A stretch of 64,000 nucleotides of DNA. Origin: Candidatus Binatus sp. (GTDB taxonomy: Bacteria; Desulfobacterota; Binatia; Binatales; Binataceae). The stretch spans positions 1 to 64,000 of the forward strand of contig NZ_JAUSKL010000078.1 of the NCBI RefSeq assembly GCF_030646925.1, given 5' to 3'. The notes under the pieces were generated by a model, which did no database searches, had not been told where the DNA came from, and saw nothing but the letters and a program-made list of their open reading frames with translations. Positions 28,489 to 37,487 of the stretch are shown piece by piece. Position 1 is the stretch's first letter, and every line of letters begins with the position of its first letter. The position numbers and the translations under genes are program-made.

Positions 28489-29085
28489 TTAAGGTTTTTC
28501 CTCCGCCTCGGTGCGAATCACCGCGGCGATGTCGCCGCTCATCCGGGCCAGCGCGCGGCTGTGCGCGGCTGCGAGCACCTCGAATCCATCGCCTTGCACG
28601 GCCTCGCGCGCGACCGTGCGGCCAGAGTGCGAGTCGCCGCCGGCGGTCTTGCGCACGCTCCACACCGCCTCGAGGAGCGCTTCCTTGCCGCGAATCGAGT
28701 CGAAGCGCTGGACGTCGATCGTGACCCGGTAATCCGGATTGAAGTTCGCAAGCTGCGTCGTCGCGACGTCCGGCGTCCCGAGCAAGGTGGCCAGATCGCC
28801 GGCGACCGTCCGCGCGATACTGTCGTTCAACGGCGCCACCCATCGATTGAACTCTTCGACCTCGACCCGGTTAGGCGCGACCTGGACCACGATCTGCGGC
28901 TGATCGACCGAGGCCGGCACGGACACCGGACCGACCATGACCGCGGCACGCGACGCCGGGCGCCCGTCCGGGATCGCGGTCGAGTCGAGCGAGTAGTACT
29001 GCGACTTGGCTGAAGTGCCGCACCCAGCCAATTCAGCGGTGATTATCACGATCGAAATCAGATGCGCGACACGGCCTGCCATCAC
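28489..29085 (-). CDS. pqiC: PqiC-like / ABC-type transport auxiliary lipoprotein
   Basis: 198 residues. Lipoprotein signal with lipobox ELAGC (Cys22), then SQYYSLDS and a middle VGPVSVPASVDQPQIVVQV with PNRVEVEEFNRWVAPLNDSI, the pattern of PqiC/auxiliary transport lipoproteins (DUF330). It would sit on the inner leaflet of the outer membrane and work with PqiB. Overlaps pqiB by four bases. Confidence 0.88.
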   Translation of the reverse strand: MMAGRVAHLISIVIITAELAGCGTSAKSQYYSLDSTAIPDGRPASRAAVMVGPVSVPASVDQPQIVVQVAPNRVEVEEFNRWVAPLNDSIARTVAGDLATLLGTPDVATTQLANFNPDYRVTIDVQRFDSIRGKEALLEAVWSVRKTAGGDSHSGRTVAREAVQGDGFEVLAAAHSRALARMSGDIAAVIRTEAEEKP

Positions 29086-30671
29086 TTTGCCTCTCCCTTC
29101 TTGCCGCGAAGGAGCGCCTCGGGATGGCGCTCGAGAAAGTCTGCGAGCACGCGCAAGGATTGGGCGGCGCGGCTCACCTCATCCAGAGTCTGGTCCAGCT
29201 TTTCGAGTTGCAGGGAATTCGGCGCGACCAGCGTGTTGGCGTTGTCGAGAGTGCTGTGTGCGCTATCGAGCGCGCCCCGTGCGCTGGTGAGAGTAAGGTC
29301 AAGATCGGCGATCGCTTTGCGGAGTTCGTCGCCGATCTCTTTCAACGGCATCTTGTCGATCTTCGCGATGATGTTCTCGACGGTCTCCTCGGTCGCCTCG
29401 AGCGTGCCCCGAATAGTCGGCAGTTGGACTGGCTGCTGCGACCAATCAACCGTCGCCGGCGGCGCGCCGGGAAAAAAATCGAGCGATACGAATGCGGACC
29501 CCGTCAGCAGATTGCCCGTGCGGAGCTGCGCGCGGACTCCGTGCGATACCAGCGAGTCGATTAACTTCCGGCGCATCGACTCGAGGTTCAGCGTCGGACC
29601 CAGCTCGAAGATCTTGACGCCGAGCCTCTGCGGGTCCAGCCGGATCGTCACCGGCACCGAAAATTTGAAGGTCTTCAGATCGATTTGCGCGGTGATATCC
29701 GCGACTTCGCCGACTCGAATGCCGCGGAACTCGACCGGCGCTCCCGCCACGAGCCCGCGGACCGAGTCCGTGAAGATGAGCTGGTAGGTCTGCGGATTGC
29801 GCGGTGGCGGATTGAAGGCCTCAGCCCGGTTGCCGTACAGGGTGAAGGCCGTGTGCTCCTCGGCTGGCGGCTGGACCATCACACTCGGCGCGGTCTCGAA
29901 CGCGATGCCGCCGATCAGGATCGACAACGCCGACTGGGTCTGCACGCTCAGGCCGCTGGCAGTGAGCGAGAGGTCGATGCCGCTCGCGTGCCAGAAGCGC
30001 GTGTCCCCGTTGACGTATTGGTCGTAGGGCGCCCGCACGAACGCCTTGACGGTCAGAGCTTTCCCGTTCTGATCCATGTTGTAAGAAGCGACCTGGCCGA
30101 CCTGCAATCGGCGAAAGTAGATTGGCGTACCGGTGTCAATCGACCCAAGGTCGGGGGTCTTCAGGACGAAGAAACGGCCGGGAACTTCGCCTGTGATCAC
30201 CGGTTGCGTTTCGAGCGCCACGAAGTCGCGCCTGTCCTCTTTCGAGGCGCCGATTTCCATCCCGATGTAAGCGCCCGAGATGAGGGTGCCCAAACCCGTC
30301 ACGTTGGCGCCTGATATCCGCGGCTTCACCACCCAGAACTTCGTGTCGTTAACCAGAAATCCTTCCGTCTTGGGCGCCATCTGCGCGGTGGTTATCACGT
30401 GCTTATGATCGTCGGAGAGCTGGATCGCGGTCAGCGTACCGACGTCGACTCCGTTGTAGTGAATCTTGGTTTTGCCAGCCTCGAGTCCCTCGGCCGTGCG
30501 GAACACGATCGTAATCTTCGGACCCTCGCTGAGAATCCTCGTCACCGCGACCCAGGCGCCTACAATCGCCGCCAGGACCGGGATGACCCAGACCAGTGAG
30601 AATCGGGTTCGCTTCTTGGGCACGGCCCTCGAGTCGGAGACCGGAGGGAGCGGTGGATCGCGATCAGGCAT
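29082..30671 (-). CDS. pqiB: PqiB-like MCE-domain lipid transport protein
   Basis: 529 residues: one N-terminal membrane helix (about 22-45), then three MCE/MlaD domains (about 50-140, 165-230, 290-390, each beginning with an I/V-x-F/L pattern such as ITIVFRTAEGLEAGKTKIHY) and a long C-terminal helical needle (about 420-529). PqiB forms a tunnel spanning the periplasm for lipid movement. Overlaps both neighbours in the operon. Confidence 0.93.
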   Translation of the reverse strand: MPDRDPPLPPVSDSRAVPKKRTRFSLVWVIPVLAAIVGAWVAVTRILSEGPKITIVFRTAEGLEAGKTKIHYNGVDVGTLTAIQLSDDHKHVITTAQMAPKTEGFLVNDTKFWVVKPRISGANVTGLGTLISGAYIGMEIGASKEDRRDFVALETQPVITGEVPGRFFVLKTPDLGSIDTGTPIYFRRLQVGQVASYNMDQNGKALTVKAFVRAPYDQYVNGDTRFWHASGIDLSLTASGLSVQTQSALSILIGGIAFETAPSVMVQPPAEEHTAFTLYGNRAEAFNPPPRNPQTYQLIFTDSVRGLVAGAPVEFRGIRVGEVADITAQIDLKTFKFSVPVTIRLDPQRLGVKIFELGPTLNLESMRRKLIDSLVSHGVRAQLRTGNLLTGSAFVSLDFFPGAPPATVDWSQQPVQLPTIRGTLEATEETVENIIAKIDKMPLKEIGDELRKAIADLDLTLTSARGALDSAHSTLDNANTLVAPNSLQLEKLDQTLDEVSRAAQSLRVLADFLERHPEALLRGKKGEAK

Positions 30672-31380
30672 AACTGACCTCGTTTGGATTTGCCTCGTTT
30701 GGATTTGCCTCGTTTGAATTTGCCTCGCCCGGATTTGCCTCGTCCGAACTTGGCTCTTTCGAGCTGATGGAATCCCAGATCAGCCGCGGATCGAAGGCCT
30801 CAACCGCAAGCATCGTAAACACTACTACCGCGGCGAAAAAGAAGAGGCCCGGTCCCGGCTCTACCGACATCAACGGTTGTAGCTGGATCAGGGCCGCGGT
30901 GAAGGTATCGACGAACACATCGACCATCGACCAGCGCCCGATAAACTCGACCATCCGGTACATGCGGATGCGCTGCGCATTGTTGTGGACCGAGCCCCGC
31001 TGCACCGTGATCAGCAAGTACATCAGCGCCAGGATTTTCGCGCTCGGTATCATGATGCTGGCGATGAGCACGATCAGCGACAGCGGCCATCCGGTCGGCG
31101 ACCATAGCAGCACCACGCCTTGCATGATGGTGTCCGATTCGGCGCCGGCCGCGGTGGTAGTCGTCAACACCGGAAGGACGTTAGCCGGGATGTAACAGAT
31201 CGCCGCGGCAATCAGGTAGGCCCAGGTGCGCTGGAGGCTGTCGTGCTTTCGGAACGATAGCTCCTCGGCGCAGCGTGGGCATCGTCCTTCCACCTCTCCA
31301 GCCGCTGGACGCGATAGCAGGCCGCAGGTTTCGCAGCTTTGCAGACCGTGCTGCATCGCAGTCGGGGCGGCCCCGCTCAC
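30664..31380 (-). CDS. PqiA-like membrane protein, second half
   Basis: 238 residues: zinc-ribbon Cys pairs (CETCG and CPRC), then four membrane helices, equal to one half of the usual two-module PqiA. E. coli PqiA carries both halves in one chain; here they are two genes. The C-terminal 35 residues are a repeat rich in NEANP units, encoded by a 15-base tandem repeat. Overlaps pqiB by eight bases and the other half by four. Confidence 0.9.
   Translation of the reverse strand: MSGAAPTAMQHGLQSCETCGLLSRPAAGEVEGRCPRCAEELSFRKHDSLQRTWAYLIAAAICYIPANVLPVLTTTTAAGAESDTIMQGVVLLWSPTGWPLSLIVLIASIMIPSAKILALMYLLITVQRGSVHNNAQRIRMYRMVEFIGRWSMVDVFVDTFTAALIQLQPLMSVEPGPGLFFFAAVVVFTMLAVEAFDPRLIWDSISSKEPSSDEANPGEANSNEANPNEANPNEVSYA
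30678..30752 (-). repeat. 15-base tandem repeat, five units, inside the pqiA-like gene
   Basis: Five in-frame units, top-strand form CCTCGTTTGGATTTG; the first two are identical and the rest differ by one to four bases. On the coding strand each unit gives roughly Asn-Glu-Ala-Asn-Pro, forming a flexible acidic tail. In-frame repeat length changes would lengthen or shorten the tail without frameshift. Confidence 0.92.
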
Positions 31381-32051
31381 GACGCTTCTCCGGCGATTCG
31401 ATCAAGGGCGGCGTCGCGTCGAGCGTCCTCATCCGCCCACTGGATCCGGTCCCACACCTCTTTTGGATCGAAGCTGGCCTGGATTCCAGCCAGCAGAAAA
31501 ACCAGCACGCCGAGCGTAAACAGCGCCACGCCCGGGATGACAGTCGCGTAGTCCGCGATTTTGATCAGGGCAACCAGCACGCCGAGCAGCATGACTTCGA
31601 TCATACTCCAGGTGCGGGTAGTCGGATGATGACGGAGCAGAGTCCCGATCCACCGCGGCGGCCGTTCTCGACGTGCCTCGAGCACGATCGCCAGCATGAA
31701 GGCTATCTGCAGCGCAGGCGCGATGACCGCGGTGATGAGCACCAGCACCCCAACGATGCGCGGCCCTTCGCGCCAGAGATGCATCGCGCCTTCCAGCACC
31801 GTGGTCGATGCGCCGCGTCCGACGGCGCTGATGCCGAGCATCGGAACCGAGTTCGCGACCACGTACAGCATCGCGGCCGCAAGCGTTAGCGCAAACGTCC
31901 GGTTGAGCGAATCCTCACGACGACGCCATAGCTCCTTATGGCAGCGCGGGCATCGTGCCGATGCGCCCGGCTCAAGATCCGGCAAGCGCTGCAGAAGGTC
32001 GCAGTGCAGGCACGCTATTACCGCCGGGTCGTTAAGGGGCTGATTGTACAT
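31377..32051 (-). CDS. PqiA-like membrane protein, first half
   Basis: 224 residues: CLHCD and CPRC zinc-ribbon pairs at the N-terminus and four membrane helices (GVLVLITAVIAPALQIAFML and others). First gene of the pqi operon; ATGA overlap with the second half. Together the two halves probably form the inner-membrane part of the PqiAB lipid transporter. Confidence 0.9.
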   Translation of the reverse strand: MYNQPLNDPAVIACLHCDLLQRLPDLEPGASARCPRCHKELWRRREDSLNRTFALTLAAAMLYVVANSVPMLGISAVGRGASTTVLEGAMHLWREGPRIVGVLVLITAVIAPALQIAFMLAIVLEARRERPPRWIGTLLRHHPTTRTWSMIEVMLLGVLVALIKIADYATVIPGVALFTLGVLVFLLAGIQASFDPKEVWDRIQWADEDARRDAALDRIAGEAS

Positions 32052-32223
32052 TGGCTATTCGATATCGATGTAAGGCTTATGGTTCGCGCTGATATCTCGC
32101 CGAACGTGTCGGTGCAGGTTGCCTGTCATCGGCGCGGATGTTCAGGCTTCTGCGGCTTATCGGTCCGCGTAAGTGGATCTTCCACATCTTAACCAAGCAT
32201 CCGCGGTTCGTAGGACTGGCAAG

Positions 32224-32988
32224 TCATTTGGAAACCAGAACTTTGCCGGTGGTGCTGTCGATGTTGAACAACCAGAAGGCCGTCACGTCTTCCTGCAGCA
32301 CCATCGCGACCATGCCGACCCCGGGTGAAAAAAAGTTGTAGCCGGTGTTCTGCGTATGAGCCGGACCGACTTTGCCCTCGCAATAAACTCGAAACAGGAC
32401 CGCAGGAAAAGTACCGGCGGGCACTGTGACCTGGTAGGTGCCTATGTAAGTGTAAGTGCCATTTACCGACCCCGAGTACTTCTGGTCTGATGGATCGTCG
32501 AGATAGTTGACCGAGATTTGCTGCGAGTAGGTCCTGGTCTCTCCCGGTTGCATGCCCTTGGGCACGAACGGATTGGCTGGTGTGGTCACGACCACGACGC
32601 CCTCGCCCGCATCGGTCAGCGCAGGCATCACGATGTCGCCCCCCGCCGTCTGGCGCAGAAAGCCCGCGAGCGACGGCGACAGCTGAAACCGCCATGCCGA
32701 TCTCCCACCCGGGCGGCGCGATTTCACTAGTCCCAGCGATTGCGTTTTGCCGGTGTTCGGACCGGCGGTCACCTGGTAAGTCGGCGCACTGTTCTGCAGC
32801 GGAAAATAAATCGAGGGATTATCGATCGGCACACTGGGCAACGCATTACCCACGACGCCTGGACCCAGTTGGGCCGTTATCTTCTGTTGATCATCGGGCG
32901 GTAGCGGCAGGACGACGCCCTGCGCACGCGCCATTCCCGCGGCCAACAAGACAACGCCTATCGTTAAGGCTGCAAGCGACTTTACCAT
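32224..32988 (-). CDS. Secreted protein of unknown function
   Basis: 254 residues with a clean signal peptide (cleavage likely after ARA-Q at about 22). The mature part is beta-rich: TPANPFVPKGMQPGETRTYS, then GTYTYIGTYQVTVPAGTFPA and YNFFSPGVGMVAMV. The last two blocks resemble DUF3108-like periplasmic beta proteins, but this is weak. Excellent start: GGAGGAG seven bases before ATG. Located between the pqi operon and an outer-membrane protein gene, so an envelope role is plausible. Confidence 0.75.
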   Translation of the reverse strand: MVKSLAALTIGVVLLAAGMARAQGVVLPLPPDDQQKITAQLGPGVVGNALPSVPIDNPSIYFPLQNSAPTYQVTAGPNTGKTQSLGLVKSRRPGGRSAWRFQLSPSLAGFLRQTAGGDIVMPALTDAGEGVVVVTTPANPFVPKGMQPGETRTYSQQISVNYLDDPSDQKYSGSVNGTYTYIGTYQVTVPAGTFPAVLFRVYCEGKVGPAHTQNTGYNFFSPGVGMVAMVLQEDVTAFWLFNIDSTTGKVLVSK

Positions 32989-33182
32989 CGATCTCCTCCA
33001 TGCTCGGTCATGCCTGTTTCCGTTTTCGATTTCAACTAAGCCACAGGAAGAACGGTTTGCAATTCCTTCTGCTTGCCGATCTTGTCCAGCGCGGCAACTC
33101 AGGGCATTACCTGATCGAACTTAGGGCGCTAACGGCAAAGTAGGTCAGTATCCCTGGCGCGGTGAACTAGCAAGCAATCCAT

Positions 33183-33298
33183 CACTCTCACCTATCTCGT
33201 CGCTAGCAGCAGATCGCGCGGCATACTCCGATACCTCTCCCGTTACTTTACGGAAGAGGATGCCCGCCGGCCCTGCGGCGGGTAGGTGAGGGTGCGGG
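33183..33298. repeat. 112-base REP-like branched palindrome
   Basis: Outer arms CACTCTCACCTA (33183-33194) and TAGGTGAGGGTG (33283-33294) pair with one G-T wobble. Inside are two hairpins: CCTCT-C-CCGT-TACTTT-ACGG-A-AGAGG and CCCGCCG-GCCCTG-CGGCGGG. The inner part resembles the CTCTCCC...GGGAGAGGATGCC...GGTGAGGGTG palindromes scattered in many GC-rich genomes. It occupies the 383-base gap after the outer-membrane protein gene; the rest of that gap shows nothing. Confidence 0.75.
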
Positions 33299-33371
33299 AT
33301 CGCTTGCTGACGCACCTTCGCTCGATTGCTTTCGATTTCAGCCGGCACCGAGATAAGAATGGACACGGACC

Positions 33372-34652
33372 TCAGAACGGATAATTGATGCCCGAGAAAA
33401 CTGCGGCGCCCTCGCCGCCCCATCCGACGTCGACGTATCCCACCACGAATGGCTCCGCGATTCCGCGGATGCCGATACCGCCAACCGGATGCAAATCATT
33501 GAACGGGTTGTAGCTCATGTCGTGACCGACGCGGCCGGCTTCGGCGAACGGCGCCAGTTCGAGGATGCCGTGCGTGCCGAATACTTTTCGGTCCCAGACC
33601 CGGGTGCGCATCTCGAGATTCATCACGAACAGATTGTTGTCGATGAATCGTCCCGTGCCGTAGCCGCGCAGAGTTTCCTGATCGGTGAGCAAACTTTCGT
33701 CGCCGCCGAGACGCGCGGCCGACCAGAAGGGCATCTCGTTGCCGGCGGGTTGCCATTCGGTAAAGACGTGCCCGGCGAAAGTGATGCGATTGCCGACGGT
33801 TAGATAGCGCCGCATTTCGCCGCCGAAGCGATTGTAGGAAATCGAGCTCATGAAGCGCCGATCCGCGATTCCATAATAGACGCGCGCGAGTCCGCCCGAG
33901 CGCGGGATATCCACCGAATCGCGCGTGTCGTACTGAATCATCGCCTGGGTCAGTACTTCGGTGCCGCCGTTGATGCCTTTTTGATGCGGGAAGATTTGCG
34001 TGATGTCGGGGACGCTGTTGAAGCCGCCTTCCTGGATCCGCAAATATTTTGGCCGTTCCATCACCGAGATTTGCAACTGCTCGCTTAGGTTGAGGCCGAC
34101 GGTAGCCATCCCGAAAACCTGCTCGGTGGTGTAGTTGGTCTGATTGCCTTCGGCTGAATGGTTGCCCAAGCCGTAAAAGCGCTCGGTCGGGTCGCGCTCG
34201 AAATAGAACCGCCCCTCGAACGACCACCAGTGCTTGTGCTCGCGACCGGTCTGATAATCAAGATCGACTTTGCGCGCGATCTTCACTTGCGCGCCGGCGA
34301 CGACATACCACTGCGTATCCGCCGACGGATACGACAGATAACGAAAGCTGCCACCCGGTCCGAGCGTACTGTTGGCATTGATGTCGGGCGCAAAGATGCT
34401 GGTGATCTCGTCGTGATTGTCGGTGTTGAGCCACACCGGGAGGATGCCGTAGGTCACGCCGCCGTTAGGATCAGTGGTGACTTCGGGGACCGGAATGAAG
34501 GGCCACGAGCCGGGGTCTTTCGCCTTGAAGGAATGGTAATCGTACTGTGGCCAGCTCCACGTGCTGGGATCCATCAGTTGGAACGCATTCGCGCTCGCGC
34601 AAGCGAGTAACAGGAGAGCGATCAGCGAAATCGAACCGACAATCCGGCGCAT
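33372..34652 (-). CDS. Outer-membrane surface antigen (Omp85/BamA-type barrel)
   Basis: 426 residues: signal peptide (cleavage likely after ASANA), then a barrel with no clear POTRA repeats. Barrel marks: NGGVTYGILPVW, RFYGLGNHSAEG, YDTRDSVDIPRSGG, ETLRGYGTGRF (the RGY/lid motif) and GGIGIRG. The chain ends in Phe, a typical BAM signal. It fits the short Bac_surface_Ag/patatin-type barrel family; cargo unknown. Confidence 0.87.
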   Translation of the reverse strand: MRRIVGSISLIALLLLACASANAFQLMDPSTWSWPQYDYHSFKAKDPGSWPFIPVPEVTTDPNGGVTYGILPVWLNTDNHDEITSIFAPDINANSTLGPGGSFRYLSYPSADTQWYVVAGAQVKIARKVDLDYQTGREHKHWWSFEGRFYFERDPTERFYGLGNHSAEGNQTNYTTEQVFGMATVGLNLSEQLQISVMERPKYLRIQEGGFNSVPDITQIFPHQKGINGGTEVLTQAMIQYDTRDSVDIPRSGGLARVYYGIADRRFMSSISYNRFGGEMRRYLTVGNRITFAGHVFTEWQPAGNEMPFWSAARLGGDESLLTDQETLRGYGTGRFIDNNLFVMNLEMRTRVWDRKVFGTHGILELAPFAEAGRVGHDMSYNPFNDLHPVGGIGIRGIAEPFVVGYVDVGWGGEGAAVFSGINYPF

Positions 34653-35032
34653 CGTGAATTTTTTCCGCGAATCCTTCGCTACCGTTCAACCGTCGAAAAT
34701 ACCATCATCCCCACTCCAGGTAACGAGGGGAAGCGATCGAAGATAAGCAAAGCTGACAGGCTTAATCGACGCGATCAACCCCGTGCGCCTGGCGCAAGAT
34801 CGAGCGGTTCTTTGGGCGCTGTTTGGAGTCGATCGGCGGACGGTTCAGTCGTTTCAATTTGACAAGTCTGCAATGGGTTCGTGCGGTCCGCTTTTCGGCA
34901 GCGCCGCAAATGTGCAAGGATTCGGCTGAACCTGCCCAACTGAGCGTTGCGCGGTGAGCCGAGATCGCGGGCTCGCATGATTTGGCGCGCAACGAAGCGG
35001 GCATATTTCATTTCCACGGAGGACTTAAGCCA
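34653..35032. other. 380-base divergent intergenic region
   Basis: Between the divergent outer-membrane protein gene and the ThDP enzyme gene. TTGACA occurs at 34859-34864, but no good -10 lies 17 bases on. GGAGG before the ThDP enzyme start is clear. Frames in it look like chance. No repeat or RNA structure seen. Confidence 0.5.
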
Positions 35033-36727
35033 ATGGCAAAAGCTGACGGCGGCGAATTGATCGCGCGCGTGATGCGGGAGAATGGCGTTAAATATTGTTT
35101 CGCGATCAACGGCGGGCATCTATTCCCGATCCTCGGCCAGTTGCGCAATCACGACATCAAGCTGATCCACATGCGCCACGAGCAGGCGACCGCATACGCC
35201 GCCGACGCCTACGCGCGCACCTCGGGCAACGTGGGAGTATGCATGGTGACCGCCGGATGCGGGCTGACCAACGCGGTGACGGGACTCTGCGTCGCGGGTC
35301 TGACCGGCAGTGCCGTGGTGTGCATCTCGGGACAGCATCCGAACACCGAGGACCATCTTGGATCGTTCCAGGAGGCATACGGTTCGGAGGTGGTCGATAG
35401 CTTTTCGAAATTCACCAAGCGCGTGACGGACTGGTCCACGATCCAGTTCGACCTCCGCTCGGCGTTCCGCGAGGCGATCTCGCCGCCGCAGGGCGTTGCG
35501 CTGTTCGAGATTCCGCAAAACATCCTCTATCACGGCGACGAAGACGGCCGTCAGCGCAAGGGCGCGCGCGGCTTCACGGTCGATGACGTGCGATCGGCGG
35601 GCGACCCGGCGAAGATCGATCGCGCGATCGAGATGCTGGTCGCGGCGGAACGTCCGCTGATTGCGGGCGGCGACGGACTCTTCTGGTCGCAGGCGGGCGA
35701 CGAGATGCGCGAGTTCGTCGAACTGACGAATATCCCGGTGTACGCGCGCCGCGCGGGACAAGGCGTCGTCTCGGAAGAGCATCGGCTGGCGATTCGCGGC
35801 GCATTCAAGAAGCCGTTCACCGGCAACGCCGACGTGATACTCGCGATCGGATTCCGCTACTGGAGCGGCGAGCATTTCGGACAGCCGCCGACCTGGACCG
35901 ATAAAGCCAAGTATATCCAGGTCGATCCGACGCCTACGCGGATCGGATGGCAAGTCAACGCGGATTTGCCGATGGTCGGCGATCCGAAGATCGTGCTGCG
36001 CCAGATGATCAACCGCATCAAGGAGCTGAAGCTCGATTTCTCGAAGAACAAGACTTCGCCGTGGGTGAAGGAAGTTTGGGAAACACGCCAGCGCTTCGAC
36101 AATCAGATCAAGGACCAGAATCAAAAGGTCGCGAAGAATACGCCGATTCATCCGGCGCGCCTCTGCGAGGATCTGATCACGGTGCTCGACAAGGACGCGA
36201 CCACGATTATCGACAGCTTCACGCTGTCGGGATGGATGAGCCGCGCGTTCACCTGCCGCTTCATGGGACAGGTGGTCGATGCGGGCCCGCTCGCGCCGGT
36301 GGGACACGGCGTCGGGATGGGAATCGGCGCGCAACTCGCGCGGCCGGGAAAACAGGTCGTCGTGATCAGCGGCGACGGCGGCCTCGGCATCGGCGGCTTC
36401 GACATGGAAACGGCGGCGCGCTACAAGCTGCCGGTGCTTACCGTGCTGTGGAACAACAGTTCGTGGGGCCCGAACTTCGATCAGATGCCGGGGCTCAAGG
36501 GGCGGACCGATCCATTCAACATGATCCCGAATATCCGCTACGACAAAATGTTCGCCGAGATGGGATGCCATGGCGAGCATATCGAGACGCCGGAGCAGAT
36601 CATTCCGGCGCTCGAGCGCGCGTTCAAATCTGGCAAGCCGGCGATGATCAACGTCGTCGGCGACGTGAGTATCGGCAACGCGACGCTCGGCGGCAATCTG
36701 CTGGGCTCGACGGGGGCCAAGGGCTAG
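35033..36727 (+). CDS. Thiamine diphosphate-dependent enzyme, acetolactate synthase-like
   Basis: 564 residues with the three-domain ThDP decarboxylase/lyase layout. Catalytic Glu in MRHEQATAYAADAYAR (about residue 50). The ThDP/Mg motif is GDGGLGIGGFDMETAARYKL and ends in NNSSWG. Resembles the large subunit of acetolactate synthase, oxalyl-CoA decarboxylase or 2-hydroxyacyl-CoA lyase; no small subunit is present, so a lyase role is more likely than valine synthesis (inference). Start set by GGAGG 11 bases upstream. Confidence 0.87.
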   Translation: MAKADGGELIARVMRENGVKYCFAINGGHLFPILGQLRNHDIKLIHMRHEQATAYAADAYARTSGNVGVCMVTAGCGLTNAVTGLCVAGLTGSAVVCISGQHPNTEDHLGSFQEAYGSEVVDSFSKFTKRVTDWSTIQFDLRSAFREAISPPQGVALFEIPQNILYHGDEDGRQRKGARGFTVDDVRSAGDPAKIDRAIEMLVAAERPLIAGGDGLFWSQAGDEMREFVELTNIPVYARRAGQGVVSEEHRLAIRGAFKKPFTGNADVILAIGFRYWSGEHFGQPPTWTDKAKYIQVDPTPTRIGWQVNADLPMVGDPKIVLRQMINRIKELKLDFSKNKTSPWVKEVWETRQRFDNQIKDQNQKVAKNTPIHPARLCEDLITVLDKDATTIIDSFTLSGWMSRAFTCRFMGQVVDAGPLAPVGHGVGMGIGAQLARPGKQVVVISGDGGLGIGGFDMETAARYKLPVLTVLWNNSSWGPNFDQMPGLKGRTDPFNMIPNIRYDKMFAEMGCHGEHIETPEQIIPALERAFKSGKPAMINVVGDVSIGNATLGGNLLGSTGAKG

Positions 36728-36752
36728 GCGCGATTCAGTAATCCGTCCGATG

Positions 36753-36793
36753 AGGCGGGATGCGCGAGCGATCGCGCGTCCCGCCTTTGTTTT
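36753..36793 (+). terminator. Strong intrinsic terminator
   Basis: AGGCGGGA (36753-36760) pairs perfectly with TCCCGCCT (36779-36786), extended inside by a T-G wobble and GCGCG/CGCGC, followed by TTGTTTT. It ends the ThDP enzyme transcript. Confidence 0.92.
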
Positions 36794-36831
36794 GAGGCGA
36801 TGCAAAAGTGATCGCGAGAGTGCGCGCGCGA

Positions 36832-37146
36832 TCACTCGTTCAGTTGGCGGAGTATCACGCGCGCTTTGAGCAGGTTCTGTTCGGCGGACTTGTAATCGCC
36901 GGCCTTGATCGAGTCCTCGGCCTGCTGATCGAGATTGCGCGCGTCGAAGAGCATCTTGCGCTTGGCGGGCTCGGTCGGTCCCGCATCGCGGACGTGAGCG
37001 AGTTCGAGGGAAACGAGTTTTTCGAGCTTGACGAGATCGGGCGGCATCGGCGACGCGACCAGGTAGTCCGTGGCGCCGCGCAGGAGCAATCCAAGCATCG
37101 CGAACGCGAGCATGAGCGCGAGTGGCGGCGGGTTCCGTGAGCGCAT
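36832..37146 (-). CDS. Small membrane-anchored helical protein of unknown function
   Basis: 104 residues: an N-terminal hydrophobic segment (LALMLAFAMLGLLL), then a hydrophilic helical region with KLEKLVSLELAHVRD and QQAEDSIKAGDYKSAEQNLLKA, which looks like one TPR-type helical hairpin. Probably anchored in the inner membrane, soluble part outside. No family recognised and no operon partner. Confidence 0.6.
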   Translation of the reverse strand: MRSRNPPPLALMLAFAMLGLLLRGATDYLVASPMPPDLVKLEKLVSLELAHVRDAGPTEPAKRKMLFDARNLDQQAEDSIKAGDYKSAEQNLLKARVILRQLNE

Positions 37147-37201
37147 CGAGAAGGTATTTTATCGACGCGCGCATCGTGTTGCCTAGCGTCATTGGGGTCG
37201 A

Positions 37202-37217
37202 TGTTTCACGTGAAACG
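37202..37217. promoter_or_regulatory. parS: parS site (ParB/Spo0J binding)
   Basis: TGTTTCACGTGAAACG matches the bacterial parS consensus TGTTTCACGTGAAACA at 15 of 16 bases, with the 14-base palindrome GTTTCACGTGAAAC perfect. It lies in a non-coding gap between divergent small genes. parS sites nucleate ParB spreading for chromosome segregation and normally lie near the replication origin, so this window may be in the origin-proximal part of the chromosome (inference). The rest of the 37147-37487 gap shows no gene. Confidence 0.88.
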
Positions 37218-37487
37218 TCGTCGAGTTCAGGAGAAGGAAGGGCGAACGGAGACCAAGCTGAAATAGTTATGCTGACTTAAACGATCCTCCGGCCCTAACG
37301 GCTCTCCCATAAAAATTGAGCAGGACGGCAGAGCCAGCGGCAGTGAACTGGCGGGCTAAGCACTGATGAGCGCGTCAGGCAGGATGGCGGGGAAAGGACG
37401 AAATGGTTCCTTAGAGATCGAGTCGTCGGGCGGTGATAGCTAACAGTTCGCTTGACATGACTTTCTGTTTATAAGTATGGAAAGTGA

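Noticed and set aside
30678-30752. CRISPR-like short repeats
   Set aside because: The 15-base units are directly adjacent with no spacers and encode an in-frame peptide repeat.
35120-37192. A 690-codon minus-strand frame opposite the ThDP enzyme gene
   Set aside because: It is antisense to a clear enzyme gene, rich in Arg/His with no domain pattern, as expected from GC-rich codon structure.
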